Shown here in pieces: positions 1 to 8,411 of a stretch of 64,000 nucleotides of DNA (position 1 is its first letter; every line of letters starts with the position of its first letter). Both the position numbers and the translations under genes were made by a program. Origin of the DNA: Amycolatopsis cihanbeyliensis (GTDB lineage: Bacteria; Actinomycetota; Actinomycetes; Mycobacteriales; Pseudonocardiaceae); NCBI RefSeq assembly GCF_006715045.1, contig NZ_VFML01000001.1, forward strand, positions 5,614,001-5,678,000, read 5' to 3'. Below the pieces are notes generated by a model that ran no database searches, was not told the DNA's origin, and saw only the letters and a program-made list of their open reading frames with translations.

Positions 1-29
1 TCGTCCTCTACCAGCAGTACTCGTGGCAT
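1..29 (-). CDS. Response regulator, N-terminal fragment (runs off left edge)
   Basis: Read leftwards on the minus strand, an ATG at 29-27 opens MPRVLLVED, the usual start of a CheY-type receiver domain: a beta-1 strand of hydrophobic residues followed by the acidic pair that binds Mg2+. Only about nine codons are inside the window, so nothing can be said about the output domain. It lies 20 bp downstream of the acyl-CoA synthetase stop on the same strand. It could be a chance ORF, but the motif match is good. Confidence 0.5.
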
Positions 30-48
30 CCCGGCCACGATAGCGCGA

Positions 49-1644
49 TCATGCGCGGGGCAGCTCCCGCCGCAGCAGCTTGCCGGTCGGGTTGCGTGGT
101 AGCTGGTCGAGAAACACCACCGCGCGGGGAACCTTGTACCTGGCCAGGTTGTCCCGCACGTGTTGGCGCAGTTCCTCCTCGGTCGGCGCGTGGCCCGGTT
201 CGGCGACCACGTAGGCGACCAGGCGCTGCCCGAACTCCTCGTCCGCGACCCCCAGCACGGCGGCGTCGCCGACCTGCTGGTGCCGGGACAGCACGTCCTC
301 GACCTCCTGCGGGTACACGTTCTCCCCACCGGAGACGATCATGTCGTCGGCCCTGCCGTCGATGTACAGTCTGCCCTCGCGGTCGAAATGTCCCCGGTCC
401 CCTGTGCTCATCAGCCCGCGCACGGTGCCCTTGCTCCCGCCGCCGGTGTAGCCGCCGAACACCTGCCTGCCGCCGACGTGCACCGTCCCGATCTCCCCTT
501 CGGGTACCTGCTTGCCGTGCTCGTCCAGGATCGCCACCGGGACGCCGAGGGTCGGCCTGCCTACGGTGGCCGGTGCGGCCCGCAGGTCCGCCGGACCGGC
601 GATGGCCGCGATCCCGATCTCGCTGGAGCCGTAGCCGTTGCACAGCACCTCGCCGAGTTCGTCCAGCGCCCTGGTGGCCAGCGCGGGCGGGAGCGGAGCC
701 GCTCCGGACAGCACGCAGCGCAGGCCGGCCGGCAGGGTAGGGTCGCGGTCTTCCCTCGGCAGCGCGAGGATGCGGTGCAGCATCGCCGGAACCACGGCAA
801 GGCAACGGATCCGGTGCTCGCCGAGCGCGGCCACCGTGGCCGCCGCGTCGAACTTCCTGCGCAGCACGATGGGGGAGCGCAGGAAGGCGGCGAGGCCGAA
901 CATGGCGAAACCGAAGCCGTGGAACAGCGGGGGCGCCACCAGCACCGGGTCCCCGAGGCGCAGCCCGCCACGGTCCAGGATGGTGGCCAGCGGTCCGGCG
1001 AACGCGAGCGCGTCCGCGCTGCGCGGTGCCCCCTTCGGCGTACCGGTGGTTCCGGAGGTCAGCAGGGTGATCCGGCCCTGCCCGCGGGGCCGGGGCGGCC
1101 GCGGACCCGTGAGGGCGTCCAGGGTCGGCTCGCCGGGATCGCCCTCGTGCCAGGCGAGCACGGTACGCACGCCGTCCAGCAGCGGCAGGTACTCCTCGTC
1201 GGCGATCACCACATCGGGCCGGTGCCGCTCCAGCACCGTGCGCAGTTGCGGCCCGGAGAACTCGGTGTTCAGCAGCACCACGTCGGCGCCGAGCCGCGCG
1301 GCGGCCACGGTCGCGAGCACGAAACCACGGTGGTTGCGGCAGAGCACGCCGACCGTGGAGCCGGAGCCGAGGCCGTACTCGGTGCGCAGGGCCCCGGCGA
1401 TCGCGGTGGTGCGCTCGCGCAGTTGCGCGTAGCTGAGCGGGCCGCGCTCATCGATCACGGCGGGGGTGTCCGGGGCGTGTACCGCGGCCAGCGCGGTGAT
1501 CGTGGCCAGCGAGGCCCCGGAATCGAGATAGGCCCGCAGTGCGGGCAGCAGGTGGCCGGGCCGGGTGGCGGTGAGCACGCCCGCGCGGCCGATCGCGGTG
1601 GCGGTCCGCGCCAGCAGTCCCGCGTCGGCCAGCAGCCGGTTCAC
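49..1644 (-). CDS. Acyl-CoA synthetase (AMP-dependent, FadD-like)
   Basis: A 531-residue ANL-superfamily ligase that would activate a carboxylic acid to the acyl-AMP and then the acyl-CoA. The Thr/Ser/Gly-rich AMP loop LLTSGTTGTPKGAPR is near residue 190, NGYGSSEIG near 335, the STGDRGHFD adenylate motif near 415, and the C-terminal catalytic lysine in PRNPTGKLLRREL near 520. Its ATG overlaps the stop of the upstream SDR gene by 4 bp, so the two are translationally coupled. With the SDR and the divergent TetR gene this looks like a small lipid or steroid degradation unit. The substrate cannot be read from the sequence. Confidence 0.9.
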   Translation of the reverse strand: MNRLLADAGLLARTATAIGRAGVLTATRPGHLLPALRAYLDSGASLATITALAAVHAPDTPAVIDERGPLSYAQLRERTTAIAGALRTEYGLGSGSTVGVLCRNHRGFVLATVAAARLGADVVLLNTEFSGPQLRTVLERHRPDVVIADEEYLPLLDGVRTVLAWHEGDPGEPTLDALTGPRPPRPRGQGRITLLTSGTTGTPKGAPRSADALAFAGPLATILDRGGLRLGDPVLVAPPLFHGFGFAMFGLAAFLRSPIVLRRKFDAAATVAALGEHRIRCLAVVPAMLHRILALPREDRDPTLPAGLRCVLSGAAPLPPALATRALDELGEVLCNGYGSSEIGIAAIAGPADLRAAPATVGRPTLGVPVAILDEHGKQVPEGEIGTVHVGGRQVFGGYTGGGSKGTVRGLMSTGDRGHFDREGRLYIDGRADDMIVSGGENVYPQEVEDVLSRHQQVGDAAVLGVADEEFGQRLVAYVVAEPGHAPTEEELRQHVRDNLARYKVPRAVVFLDQLPRNPTGKLLRRELPRA

Positions 1645-2528
1645 CGGGCCGATCCTTTCTCGCCGCGCCGGAAGACGGTGCCCAGCATCGTCTCGATCGG
1701 TCTACTGAGGAGGGTGTTGCCCACCGAGACGGCAGGGGACCACCACGGGGTGATCGACCTGGGTTTGCGCACGATCGCGTCGCACACCAGCCGGGCGGCG
1801 TCCTGCGGGGTGAGCCCCGGAAGCCTGCTCAGGGACGGGGTCGGCGCGCTCATCCTGGTGTGTACGAGTCCCATGTAGACATTGCTGGCGGTGACGCCGT
1901 CGCCGCGCACCTCCAGTGCCATGCTGCGCATCCACACCTCGAACGCGGTCTTGGACGCGAGGTAGGCACTCCACCCCGGTGCCACCGGGAACGGGCGAAC
2001 TCCCTGGGTGGACACGTTGACGATATGCCCGCGGCCGCGGGCCCGCATGGCAGGCAGCAGCCCCATGGTGAGCCGTACCGGACCGAGGTAGTTCACGTCG
2101 ATGGTGCGCTCGAAGTCCTGTGGCCGGTCGTAGGACCGGGCCAGTGAGCGGCGGATCGACTTGCCCGCGTTGTTCACCAGCACGTCGACCTGCCCGTGCT
2201 CGTCGATCAGCCGCTTGACCAACGTGTCCACCTCGGTGGGCTCGGTCAGATCGGTGGGATAGGCATGGGCGGTGCCGCCCTCGGCGTTGATCGCGTCCGC
2301 GACCGCCTGCAGCGGTTCACTCGATCGGGCGGCAATCAGCACGGTGGCTCCGGCCGCGCCGAGCCTGCGGGCGGTGGCCTCGCCGATCCCGAAGGAGGCG
2401 CCGGTGACCAGCACCGTGCGGCCGCCGACGGCGTCGCGCAGCTTGTTCTGGCTGGTCCGGCCGTAGCCGTGGATCAGAAGGCCGAGGTTGCGCCAGGCGC
2501 GCGCCCGGAGTGAGTGCGTTGCCACCAT
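1641..2528 (-). CDS. SDR family oxidoreductase
   Basis: An NAD(P)-dependent short-chain dehydrogenase/reductase. The Rossmann motif TGASFGIGEA is near residue 45 and NNAGKS near 120; the catalytic Ser is in NVSTQGV and the Tyr-x3-Lys in YLASKTAFE. The C-terminal extension (SRPIETMLGTVFRRGEK) resembles membrane-peripheral mycobacterial SDRs paired with acyl-CoA ligases. The frame is open upstream to 2612, but the ATG at 2528 (MVATHSLRARAW) begins the family-like N-terminus and leaves about 100 bp for the divergent promoters. It is the first gene of an operon with the acyl-CoA synthetase. Confidence 0.85.
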   Translation of the reverse strand: MVATHSLRARAWRNLGLLIHGYGRTSQNKLRDAVGGRTVLVTGASFGIGEATARRLGAAGATVLIAARSSEPLQAVADAINAEGGTAHAYPTDLTEPTEVDTLVKRLIDEHGQVDVLVNNAGKSIRRSLARSYDRPQDFERTIDVNYLGPVRLTMGLLPAMRARGRGHIVNVSTQGVRPFPVAPGWSAYLASKTAFEVWMRSMALEVRGDGVTASNVYMGLVHTRMSAPTPSLSRLPGLTPQDAARLVCDAIVRKPRSITPWWSPAVSVGNTLLSRPIETMLGTVFRRGEKGSAR

Positions 2529-2629
2529 TGCCTCCACTGCCCTCCGCGTCCAGCAAGTCGGATAATGATAATATCTGAATGCTAACGTAATCCGGATAGT
2601 ACTGGCTGTCAACGTTTACGATCGGGACC
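2529..2629. promoter_or_regulatory. Divergent promoter region between SDR operon and TetR gene
   Basis: A 101-bp AT-rich island (GATAATGATAATATC at 2561-2575) in otherwise GC-rich DNA lies between two divergent starts. The pentamer GGATA occurs twice and facing TATC elements are present, but I see no clean long palindrome. It probably holds both promoters and the TetR site; this is inferred from position and composition only. Confidence 0.35.
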
Positions 2630-3256
2630 ATGTCGAGACTGACCCGCGCCGAGAGCCAGGCTCGCACCCGCGACTCCCTGGTCGCGACCGCGCGCGAGCT
2701 GTTCCTGCGGGACGGGTACAGCGCCACCTCGCTGGCGAAGGTGGCCGATGAGGCCGGGTTCTCCACCGGCGCCGTGTACTCCAACTTCCAGGGCAAGAGC
2801 GCACTCGCGCTGGTGGTGCTGGACCAGATCCACGCCGAGCAGCTGGACGAGGTCCGGGCGATCTTCCTCGGCGACCGCCCGGTCGAGGACAAGCTGGCGG
2901 CCTTCGAGAAGTGGGCGAACACCGCGATGAGCAGCGGCTGGCCGCGACTGGAGCTGGAGTTCGCGCTGGAGGCCCGGCAGGAGCCGGAGCTGGTGAACGC
3001 GCTGGCCAACCGCGAGCGCGTGGCCGTGGAGCTGATCGCGGAGTCCTTCGAGCGGCAGCTACACGGCCTCGGGCTTACCGGGCTGCTGCCGGCGAAGGCA
3101 CTGGCCGGCGCCGTGGTCAGCCTCGGTATCGGCATCGCGATCCAGCGTCTCGTCGACCCGAAGGTCTCGGTCAGCGGGATCATCGACCTGCTGCGCGCGG
3201 CGTGGCAGGTGGCCGGCAGGGGAGGGCCTGGAACGGGAGGGCACAGCGGTGAGTGA
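2630..3256 (+). CDS. TetR/AcrR family transcriptional regulator
   Basis: A 208-residue regulator with an N-terminal TetR helix-turn-helix: TRDSLVATARELFLRDGYSATSLAKVADEAGF, then STGAVYSNFQGK (residues about 13-58). The C-terminal ligand domain is not diagnostic. It is divergent from the SDR/acyl-CoA synthetase operon, which it most likely represses, with an acyl-CoA or related lipid as candidate inducer (inference). Its stop overlaps the GTG of the decarboxylase by 8 bp, so the two are probably co-transcribed. Confidence 0.88.
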   Translation: MSRLTRAESQARTRDSLVATARELFLRDGYSATSLAKVADEAGFSTGAVYSNFQGKSALALVVLDQIHAEQLDEVRAIFLGDRPVEDKLAAFEKWANTAMSSGWPRLELEFALEARQEPELVNALANRERVAVELIAESFERQLHGLGLTGLLPAKALAGAVVSLGIGIAIQRLVDPKVSVSGIIDLLRAAWQVAGRGGPGTGGHSGE

Positions 3257-4712
3257 GCACATGACGCCGGAGGAGTTCCGCGCGCACGGCAAGCGCGTGG
3301 TGGACTGGATCGCCGACTACCTCACCCGGGTCGAGTCCTATCCGGTGCGCTCGCCCTCCCGGCCCGGCGAGGTGCGGGCGGCGCTGCCAGGGCACCCGCC
3401 CGAGCACGGTGAGCCCTTCGACGCCGTGCTGGCCGACCTGGAGCACACGATCCTGCCCGGGGTCACGCACTGGCAGCACCCGAGCTTCTTCGCCTACTTC
3501 CCGTGCAGTTCCTCCGGTCCCGGCATCCTCGGCGACCTGCTTTCCGCCGGGCTGGGCGTGCAGGGCATGGTCTGGGCCACCAGCCCCGCGTGCACCGAGT
3601 TGGAGACCGTCGTGGTGGACTGGCTCGCCGAACTCCTCGGCCTGCCGACAGGTTTCCGCACCGACTCGGCGGGCGGCGGGGTGATCCAGGACTCCGCGTC
3701 CAGCGCGAGCCTGGTCGCCCTGCTGGCCGCCCTGCACCGGGCGAGCGGTGGCAAGATCGCCACCGAGGGGATCACCGGGCGGTACACGGTCTACGTCTCC
3801 TCGCAGACCCATTCCTCGCTGGAGAAGGCGGGCCGGATCGTCGGCATCGGCTCGAACAACGTGCGGGTGGTCGAGGCCGACCCGGACACGCTGGCGATGG
3901 ACCCGGCGCAGCTGCGCGCGCTGATCGGCGCGGACGTGGCCGCCGGTGCGGTGCCCGCGATGGTCTGCGCCACCGTGGGAACCACCTCGACCACCGCGAT
4001 CGACCCGGTGGCCGCGCTGGGCGAGGTGTGCCGGGAGTACGGGGCGTGGCTGCATGTGGACGCCGCCTACGCGGGGGTGGCGGCGGTCTGCCCCGAGCTG
4101 CGCTGGATCAACGAGGGGGTGCACGAGTACGCCGACTCCTACGTGACCAACCCGCACAAGTGGCTGCTGACCAACTTCGACTGCACCGTGCTCTGGCTGG
4201 CCGACCGGGAACCGATGATCGACGCGCTCGCCATCCTCCCGGAGTACCTGCGCAACTCGGCGACCGAGTCCGGCGAGGTGATCGACTACCGGGACTGGCA
4301 GGTACCGCTGGGTCGTAGGTTCCGCGCGCTCAAGCTGTGGTCGGTGCTGCGCTGGTACGGCGCGGAGGGGTTGCGCGCGCACATCCGGCGCGGGGTCGCG
4401 CTGGCCGCCGAGTTCGCCGACCTGGTCCGCGCCGACGCCGACTTCGCGTTGCTGGAACACCACCCGCTCGGTCTGGTGTGCTTCCGCCCGCGCTGGCCGG
4501 GACTGTCCGATGCGGACGCCGGCGCGGCGACGATGGCGGTGCTGGAGCGGCTGAACGACTCCGGCGAGCTGTACCTGAGCCACACCAAGGTACGCGGCGA
4601 GGTGTGGCTGCGGCTGGCCATCGGCGGGCCGGCCACCGAGCGCGGGCACGTGCTGGACGCACTCGCGGCGATCCGCCGGTTCACACGTGCAGTACGAGAT
4701 GGGCGATCGTGA
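3249..4712 (+). CDS. Pyridoxal-dependent decarboxylase (aromatic-L-amino-acid type)
   Basis: A 487-residue group II PLP decarboxylase. It opens with the family pattern MTPEEFRAHGKRVVDWIADYL, has HPSFFAYFP near residue 80, the cofactor-binding HVDAAYAG near 265 and the Schiff-base lysine in NPHKWLLTNFDC near 300. The likely reaction is loss of CO2 from tyrosine, tryptophan or DOPA; which one is not visible. GTG 3249 has GGGAGG eight bases upstream; ATG 3261 is an alternative. The gene overlaps the TetR gene by 8 bp, and its 3' end overlaps the convergent mgtE by 32 bp. Confidence 0.88.
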   Translation: MSEHMTPEEFRAHGKRVVDWIADYLTRVESYPVRSPSRPGEVRAALPGHPPEHGEPFDAVLADLEHTILPGVTHWQHPSFFAYFPCSSSGPGILGDLLSAGLGVQGMVWATSPACTELETVVVDWLAELLGLPTGFRTDSAGGGVIQDSASSASLVALLAALHRASGGKIATEGITGRYTVYVSSQTHSSLEKAGRIVGIGSNNVRVVEADPDTLAMDPAQLRALIGADVAAGAVPAMVCATVGTTSTTAIDPVAALGEVCREYGAWLHVDAAYAGVAAVCPELRWINEGVHEYADSYVTNPHKWLLTNFDCTVLWLADREPMIDALAILPEYLRNSATESGEVIDYRDWQVPLGRRFRALKLWSVLRWYGAEGLRAHIRRGVALAAEFADLVRADADFALLEHHPLGLVCFRPRWPGLSDADAGAATMAVLERLNDSGELYLSHTKVRGEVWLRLAIGGPATERGHVLDALAAIRRFTRAVRDGRS

Positions 4713-6012
4713 AGTAGATGATCAACCCGGTGGCGTCCACCAGGGTGGTGACCAGCGGCGCGGAGATCACGGCGGGGTCGATGCGCAGGCGCTTGGCCAG
4801 CAGCGGCATGGTCGAGCCGATCATGGCGGCCCAGGCGCAGATCAGCACCAGGGAGAGCGCGACCGTGGTCGCCACCGGCACGCTCACCAGCAGCGAGCCC
4901 ACCACGAAGCCCACGGCGGCCAGCATCGCCCCGAGCAGCAGCCCCACCCGGCACTCCCGCCAGGCGACCCGCAGCACGTCCCCGCTGCGCACCTCGCCGA
5001 CGGCCAGCGCGCGCACCGCGGAGGTGGCCGCCTGCGCGCCCGCGTTCCCCCCGGTGCCCACGAGTAGTGGGATGAACAGCGCCAGCGCGGTGACCTCGGC
5101 CAGCGTGGCCTCGAAGAACTGCAGCACGTTCACGGTCAGCGTCGCGGCCACGATGAGCAGCAGCAACCAGATCGCCCGGGACCTGGCGAGTTGCGCGACG
5201 CCCGCGGACATGTAGTGCCCGCTCCACGGCTGCGCGGCGGACTGGCGGGCGATGTCCTCGGTGTCGGCCGCCTCGATCACCTCGATCGCGTCGTCGACGG
5301 TGAGCAACCCGACCACCCGGTCCTCGTTGTCCACCACCGGCAGCGCCAGCAGGTTGGTCTCCTGTAGCAGGCGGGCCGCGCCCTCCACGTCGTCCACCGC
5401 GCGCACGGTGGGGCTGTCGGCGTCGGTCAGCTCGGCGACCGGGGTGTCCTGGTCGCTCAGTACCAGGTCCCGCAGCCGCATCCGGCCGAGGTAGCGGCGC
5501 TCGTCGTCCACCACCGGCAAGGTGTAGATCGTCTCCGCGTCCGCCCCCTTGGCCCGCACCACCCGCAGTGCCTCGCCCGCGGTGAGCACATGGCGGATCG
5601 CCACGGTCTCCGGGCTCATGTACCGGCCGACCGAGTTGTCCGGGTAGCCGAGCAGCTCGGCGGTCATCCGCTGCTCCGGCGCGCTCAGCCCGGTCAGCAC
5701 CCGGTGCGCGAACTTCGCCGGTGCCTCGCCGAGCAGCCGGGCCCGGTCGTCCGGGTCCATCCGCTCGACCAGCTCGCGGAAGGCACTGTCCCGCAACCCG
5801 GAGAGCAGTTTCTGCTGGGTCGGCGGGTCGAGCTCCTCGAACGCCTCCAGCGCCCGGTTCTTGCCCAGCAATCGCAGCAGCAGCGCCGCACCGACCGGAT
5901 CGGCGCGGGCCATCTCGTCGGCGATCTCGTGCGGTGGGTGTTCCGCCAGCCATAGCTGCAGCCCGGCGATGTCGTTCTCCTCCAGCAGCTGCGGCAGGAC
6001 CTCGACCGCCAT
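4681..6012 (-). CDS. mgtE: Magnesium transporter MgtE
   Basis: A 443-residue Mg2+ channel/transporter. The N-terminal MgtE_N helical domain (MAVEVLPQLLEENDIAGLQLWLAEH) is followed by two CBS domains (about residues 130-255, with VVDDERRYLG and VVDNEDRVVGLLTVDDAIE) that sense cytosolic Mg2+. Five C-terminal membrane helices follow (about 285-443), including the pore region PLLVGTGGNAGAQAA. Length and domain order match the family. Single gene, convergent with the decarboxylase. Confidence 0.93.
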   Translation of the reverse strand: MAVEVLPQLLEENDIAGLQLWLAEHPPHEIADEMARADPVGAALLLRLLGKNRALEAFEELDPPTQQKLLSGLRDSAFRELVERMDPDDRARLLGEAPAKFAHRVLTGLSAPEQRMTAELLGYPDNSVGRYMSPETVAIRHVLTAGEALRVVRAKGADAETIYTLPVVDDERRYLGRMRLRDLVLSDQDTPVAELTDADSPTVRAVDDVEGAARLLQETNLLALPVVDNEDRVVGLLTVDDAIEVIEAADTEDIARQSAAQPWSGHYMSAGVAQLARSRAIWLLLLIVAATLTVNVLQFFEATLAEVTALALFIPLLVGTGGNAGAQAATSAVRALAVGEVRSGDVLRVAWRECRVGLLLGAMLAAVGFVVGSLLVSVPVATTVALSLVLICAWAAMIGSTMPLLAKRLRIDPAVISAPLVTTLVDATGLIIYFTIAHLVLHV

Positions 6013-6148
6013 GCGACTCCCTCCCGATGGTGGACAAGCGCCCCGATGGGGACGTTAGAGCATCGTGACCGAGGTGTCTCGCCGGCGCGGCGCATGGCAC
6101 AGTAGGCCCCGATCGATCGGGATACCGAACGATTCTTTCGGCGAAAGC

Positions 6149-6164
6149 GTACGCTTTACCGAAC
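6149..6164. promoter_or_regulatory. Putative operator of the hydroxyproline regulator (copy 1)
   Basis: GTACGCTTTACCGAAC at 6149-6164 matches 14 of 16 positions with GTTCGCTTTAACGAAC at 6851-6866, in front of the catabolic operon. It also overlaps a perfect 14-bp palindrome (AAAGCGTACGCTTT, 6144-6157). It lies 17 bp before the GTG of the XRE-cupin gene, which suggests autoregulation. The match is seen; binding is inferred. Confidence 0.55.
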
Positions 6165-6180
6165 GGGAGGATGGGAGACG

Positions 6181-6780
6181 GTGAACGGTACCGGTGAGTC
6201 GGTGCGGGACCTGCTGGCGGCCAACCTGCGGCGGGCGCGGGCAGAGCGAGGGCTCTCGCTTTCCGAGCTGTCCCGGCGCTCCATGATCGGCAAGGCCACC
6301 CTTTCCCAGCTCGAGGCCGGCGCGGGCAACCCGACCATCGAGACGGTGTTCAGCCTGTCCAGGGCGTTGGAACTGCCGATAACGGACCTGCTGGACCACC
6401 GCCAACCCGCCGGGATGACCGTGGTGCGGGCCGATGAGGTCGAGGTGCTCAGCGGGGAGGCCGTCGACCTGCGGCCGTTGCGCCGGATCGAGACCGAGGA
6501 CGCCATCTTCGAGGTCTACGACCAGCAGGTCCGGCCGGGCGGCAGGCAGTCCTCGCTGGGTCATGTCGGGGTCGAGCACACCATCGTGCAGGCAGGCAGG
6601 CTGCGGGTGGAGGTCGACGGCGGTTCGGCGGAGCTGGGGCCGGGCGACTGTGTGGCGTTCGACGCGGTGCTACCGCACGCCTACACCGCGGTCGAGGGTC
6701 CGGTGCGCTCGGTCCTGCTGCTGCAGTACCGCCCAGGGAACCGGCTCGACCTGGACAGCGGGCACTCCGGCGCGGAGTGA
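6181..6780 (+). CDS. XRE family regulator with C-terminal cupin sensor
   Basis: A 199-residue protein. An N-terminal XRE helix-turn-helix (residues about 10-65, RRARAERGLSLSELSRRSMI then GKATLSQLEAGAGNP) is joined to a cupin beta-barrel (about 120-185) containing GPGDCVAFDAVLPHAY. Such fusions usually regulate amine or amino acid catabolism by sensing a small molecule in the cupin. It sits immediately upstream of the hydroxyproline operon and shares a candidate operator with it, so it is probably the pathway regulator. GTG start with GGGAGG seven to twelve bases upstream. Confidence 0.85.
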   Translation: MNGTGESVRDLLAANLRRARAERGLSLSELSRRSMIGKATLSQLEAGAGNPTIETVFSLSRALELPITDLLDHRQPAGMTVVRADEVEVLSGEAVDLRPLRRIETEDAIFEVYDQQVRPGGRQSSLGHVGVEHTIVQAGRLRVEVDGGSAELGPGDCVAFDAVLPHAYTAVEGPVRSVLLLQYRPGNRLDLDSGHSGAE

Positions 6781-6815
6781 TCCAGTAGCGAGCCAGTAGT
6801 GAGCCCTGGTGACCG

Positions 6816-6866
6816 TTGACACCTCCCGCGGGCCTGCCTAGCCTGACACCGTTCGCTTTAACGAAC
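6816..6866 (+). promoter_or_regulatory. Promoter and operator of the hydroxyproline operon
   Basis: TTGACA at 6816-6821, a 17-bp spacer and TAGCCT at 6839-6844 make a good sigma-70-type promoter. The inverted repeat GTTCG-N6-CGAAC (6851-6866) lies at the expected transcription start. It is the second copy of the site found before the XRE-cupin gene. A repressor bound there would block initiation or clearance. GGAGG and the ATG at 6880 follow directly. Confidence 0.6.
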
Positions 6867-6879
6867 ACCGGAGGGTTCG

Positions 6880-8049
6880 ATGTCCAGAACGCGGGTGCTG
6901 GTGGTGGGTGCCGGGATCATCGGCGCCGCCTGTGCCCGCGAGCTGGCCGAGTCCGGGCTGGAGGTCATCGTCCTGGACCGCGACCGGCCAGGGGGTGCCA
7001 CCACCGCCCACGGGGAGGGCAATGTCCTGGTCTCCGACAAGGGCCCCGGTCCCGAGCTGGAACTCGCCAAGCTGTCCAGGACGTTGTGGCCGCAAACGCT
7101 TGCCTCGATCGGTGCGAGGGCCGGTGCGGAGGTGGAATGGGATCCCAAGGGCGGGATCGTCGTGGCCACCACCGAGGAGGGCGCGCGGGAGCTGGCCGCC
7201 TTCGTCGAGCGGCAGCGCGCGGCCGGGGTGGTCGTGGAACGGCTGGACGCCACCGAGCTCGCCGCCGCCGAACCGCACCTGACGCCCGCGGTGACCGCGG
7301 CCTTCCACTACCCGGAGGACGCCCAGGTGCAGCCGGTGGCGGCGGCCACCACCCTGCTGTCCGCGGCACTGGACGCGGGCGCCACCCTGCGCACCGGCTG
7401 CCGGGTGCTCGGGGCACATACCGAGGGCGGGCGGCTGACCGGGATCCGCACCAGCCAGGGCGTGCTCGGCGCCGACGCCTTCGTGAACGCGGCGGGGCCG
7501 TGGGCGGGGGAGCTCTCCGCGCTGCTCGGCGCGCCCGTGGACGTGCGGCCGCGGCGCGGAGAGGTGCTGGTGACCACCCCGATGCCGCCCACCGTGTTCC
7601 ACAAGGTCTATGACGCGGGTTATGTGGGTGCGGTCGGCAGCGACAGCGCGGAGCTGCGGACCTCGGCGGTGGTCGAGTCCACAAAGGCCGGAACGATCCT
7701 GCTCGGTTCCTCGCGCCGGCAGGTCGGCTTCGACGCGAGCCTGCGGGTGGACGTGCTTTCCGCGATAGCGGGCAACGCGCTGCGGCTGTTCCCGGGACTC
7801 GGTGCCGCCACGGTGATGCGGGCGTACGGCGGCTTCCGCCCCTACGTGCCGGACCACCTGCCGATCATCGGCGCGGACCCCCGCCGGCCCGGCCTCTGGC
7901 ACGCCAGCGGGCACGAGGGCGCCGGGATCGGCCTCGCCGCGGGCACCGCCAGGCTGCTGCGCAACCTGCTGCTCGACGAGCCGGCCGCGATCGAGCCCGA
8001 GCCGTTCCGGGTGGGCCGGGCCGGAGTCATGGTGGAAGGAGACGCATGA
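6880..8049 (+). CDS. D-hydroxyproline dehydrogenase, FAD subunit (DAO family)
   Basis: A 389-residue FAD oxidoreductase of the DAO/glycine-oxidase family. The dinucleotide-binding motif VVGAGIIGAACARELAESG is at residues 6-24, and the C-terminal FAD signature (YGGFRPYVPDHLPIIG, then ASGHEGAGIGLA) is near 325-360. In the hydroxyproline pathway this subunit oxidises cis-4-hydroxy-D-proline to 1-pyrroline-4-hydroxy-2-carboxylate, acting with a 2Fe-2S subunit and a second FAD subunit encoded next to it. It is the first gene of a tightly overlapping operon. Alone it could be read as a D-amino acid or sarcosine oxidase subunit; the operon makes hydroxyproline the best call. Confidence 0.85.
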   Translation: MSRTRVLVVGAGIIGAACARELAESGLEVIVLDRDRPGGATTAHGEGNVLVSDKGPGPELELAKLSRTLWPQTLASIGARAGAEVEWDPKGGIVVATTEEGARELAAFVERQRAAGVVVERLDATELAAAEPHLTPAVTAAFHYPEDAQVQPVAAATTLLSAALDAGATLRTGCRVLGAHTEGGRLTGIRTSQGVLGADAFVNAAGPWAGELSALLGAPVDVRPRRGEVLVTTPMPPTVFHKVYDAGYVGAVGSDSAELRTSAVVESTKAGTILLGSSRRQVGFDASLRVDVLSAIAGNALRLFPGLGAATVMRAYGGFRPYVPDHLPIIGADPRRPGLWHASGHEGAGIGLAAGTARLLRNLLLDEPAAIEPEPFRVGRAGVMVEGDA

Positions 8050-8411
8050 GTCGTCCTGTGTCAAGCCGCGGTACCCATGGCGACCGCAGCGCGCGGAGCC
8101 GCGGAGGAGACGGTATGAGCCCTCGAATGGTTCCGGCCGCGGCCGACCGCGCCGGGCGCACCGACCGGCCGCTGGCGATCACAGTGGACGGTGCGCCGGT
8201 TTCCGGGATCGAGGGCCAGAGCATCGCCGGGGTGCTGCTCGGGGCGGGCCGGCTGTCCTGGCGCCGCGGCCCTTCCGGGCCACGCGGCGTGTTCTGCGGG
8301 ATCGGCGCCTGCTTCGACTGCCTGGTGACGGTGAACGGTGAGCCCGACGTGCGGGCCTGCCGCCGAACCGCCCGCGAGGGGGACGCCGTGCTGACCCGGG
8401 AGCGGGAATGA
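8046..8411 (+). CDS. D-hydroxyproline dehydrogenase, small 2Fe-2S subunit
   Basis: A 121-residue (2Fe-2S)-binding protein with the plant-type ferredoxin cluster motif CGIGACFDC followed by a fourth Cys in VRACRR, residues about 83-110. It matches the small subunit of hydroxyproline and octopine-type dehydrogenases and would carry electrons between the two FAD subunits. Two starts are plausible: ATG 8046, overlapping the previous stop and preceded by GGAAGGAG, and ATG 8115, preceded by GGAGGAG. The first 23 residues are low-complexity and unlike the family, so 8115 may be the main start. It overlaps the next gene by 4 bp. Confidence 0.85.
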   Translation: MSRPVSSRGTHGDRSARSRGGDGMSPRMVPAAADRAGRTDRPLAITVDGAPVSGIEGQSIAGVLLGAGRLSWRRGPSGPRGVFCGIGACFDCLVTVNGEPDVRACRRTAREGDAVLTRERE

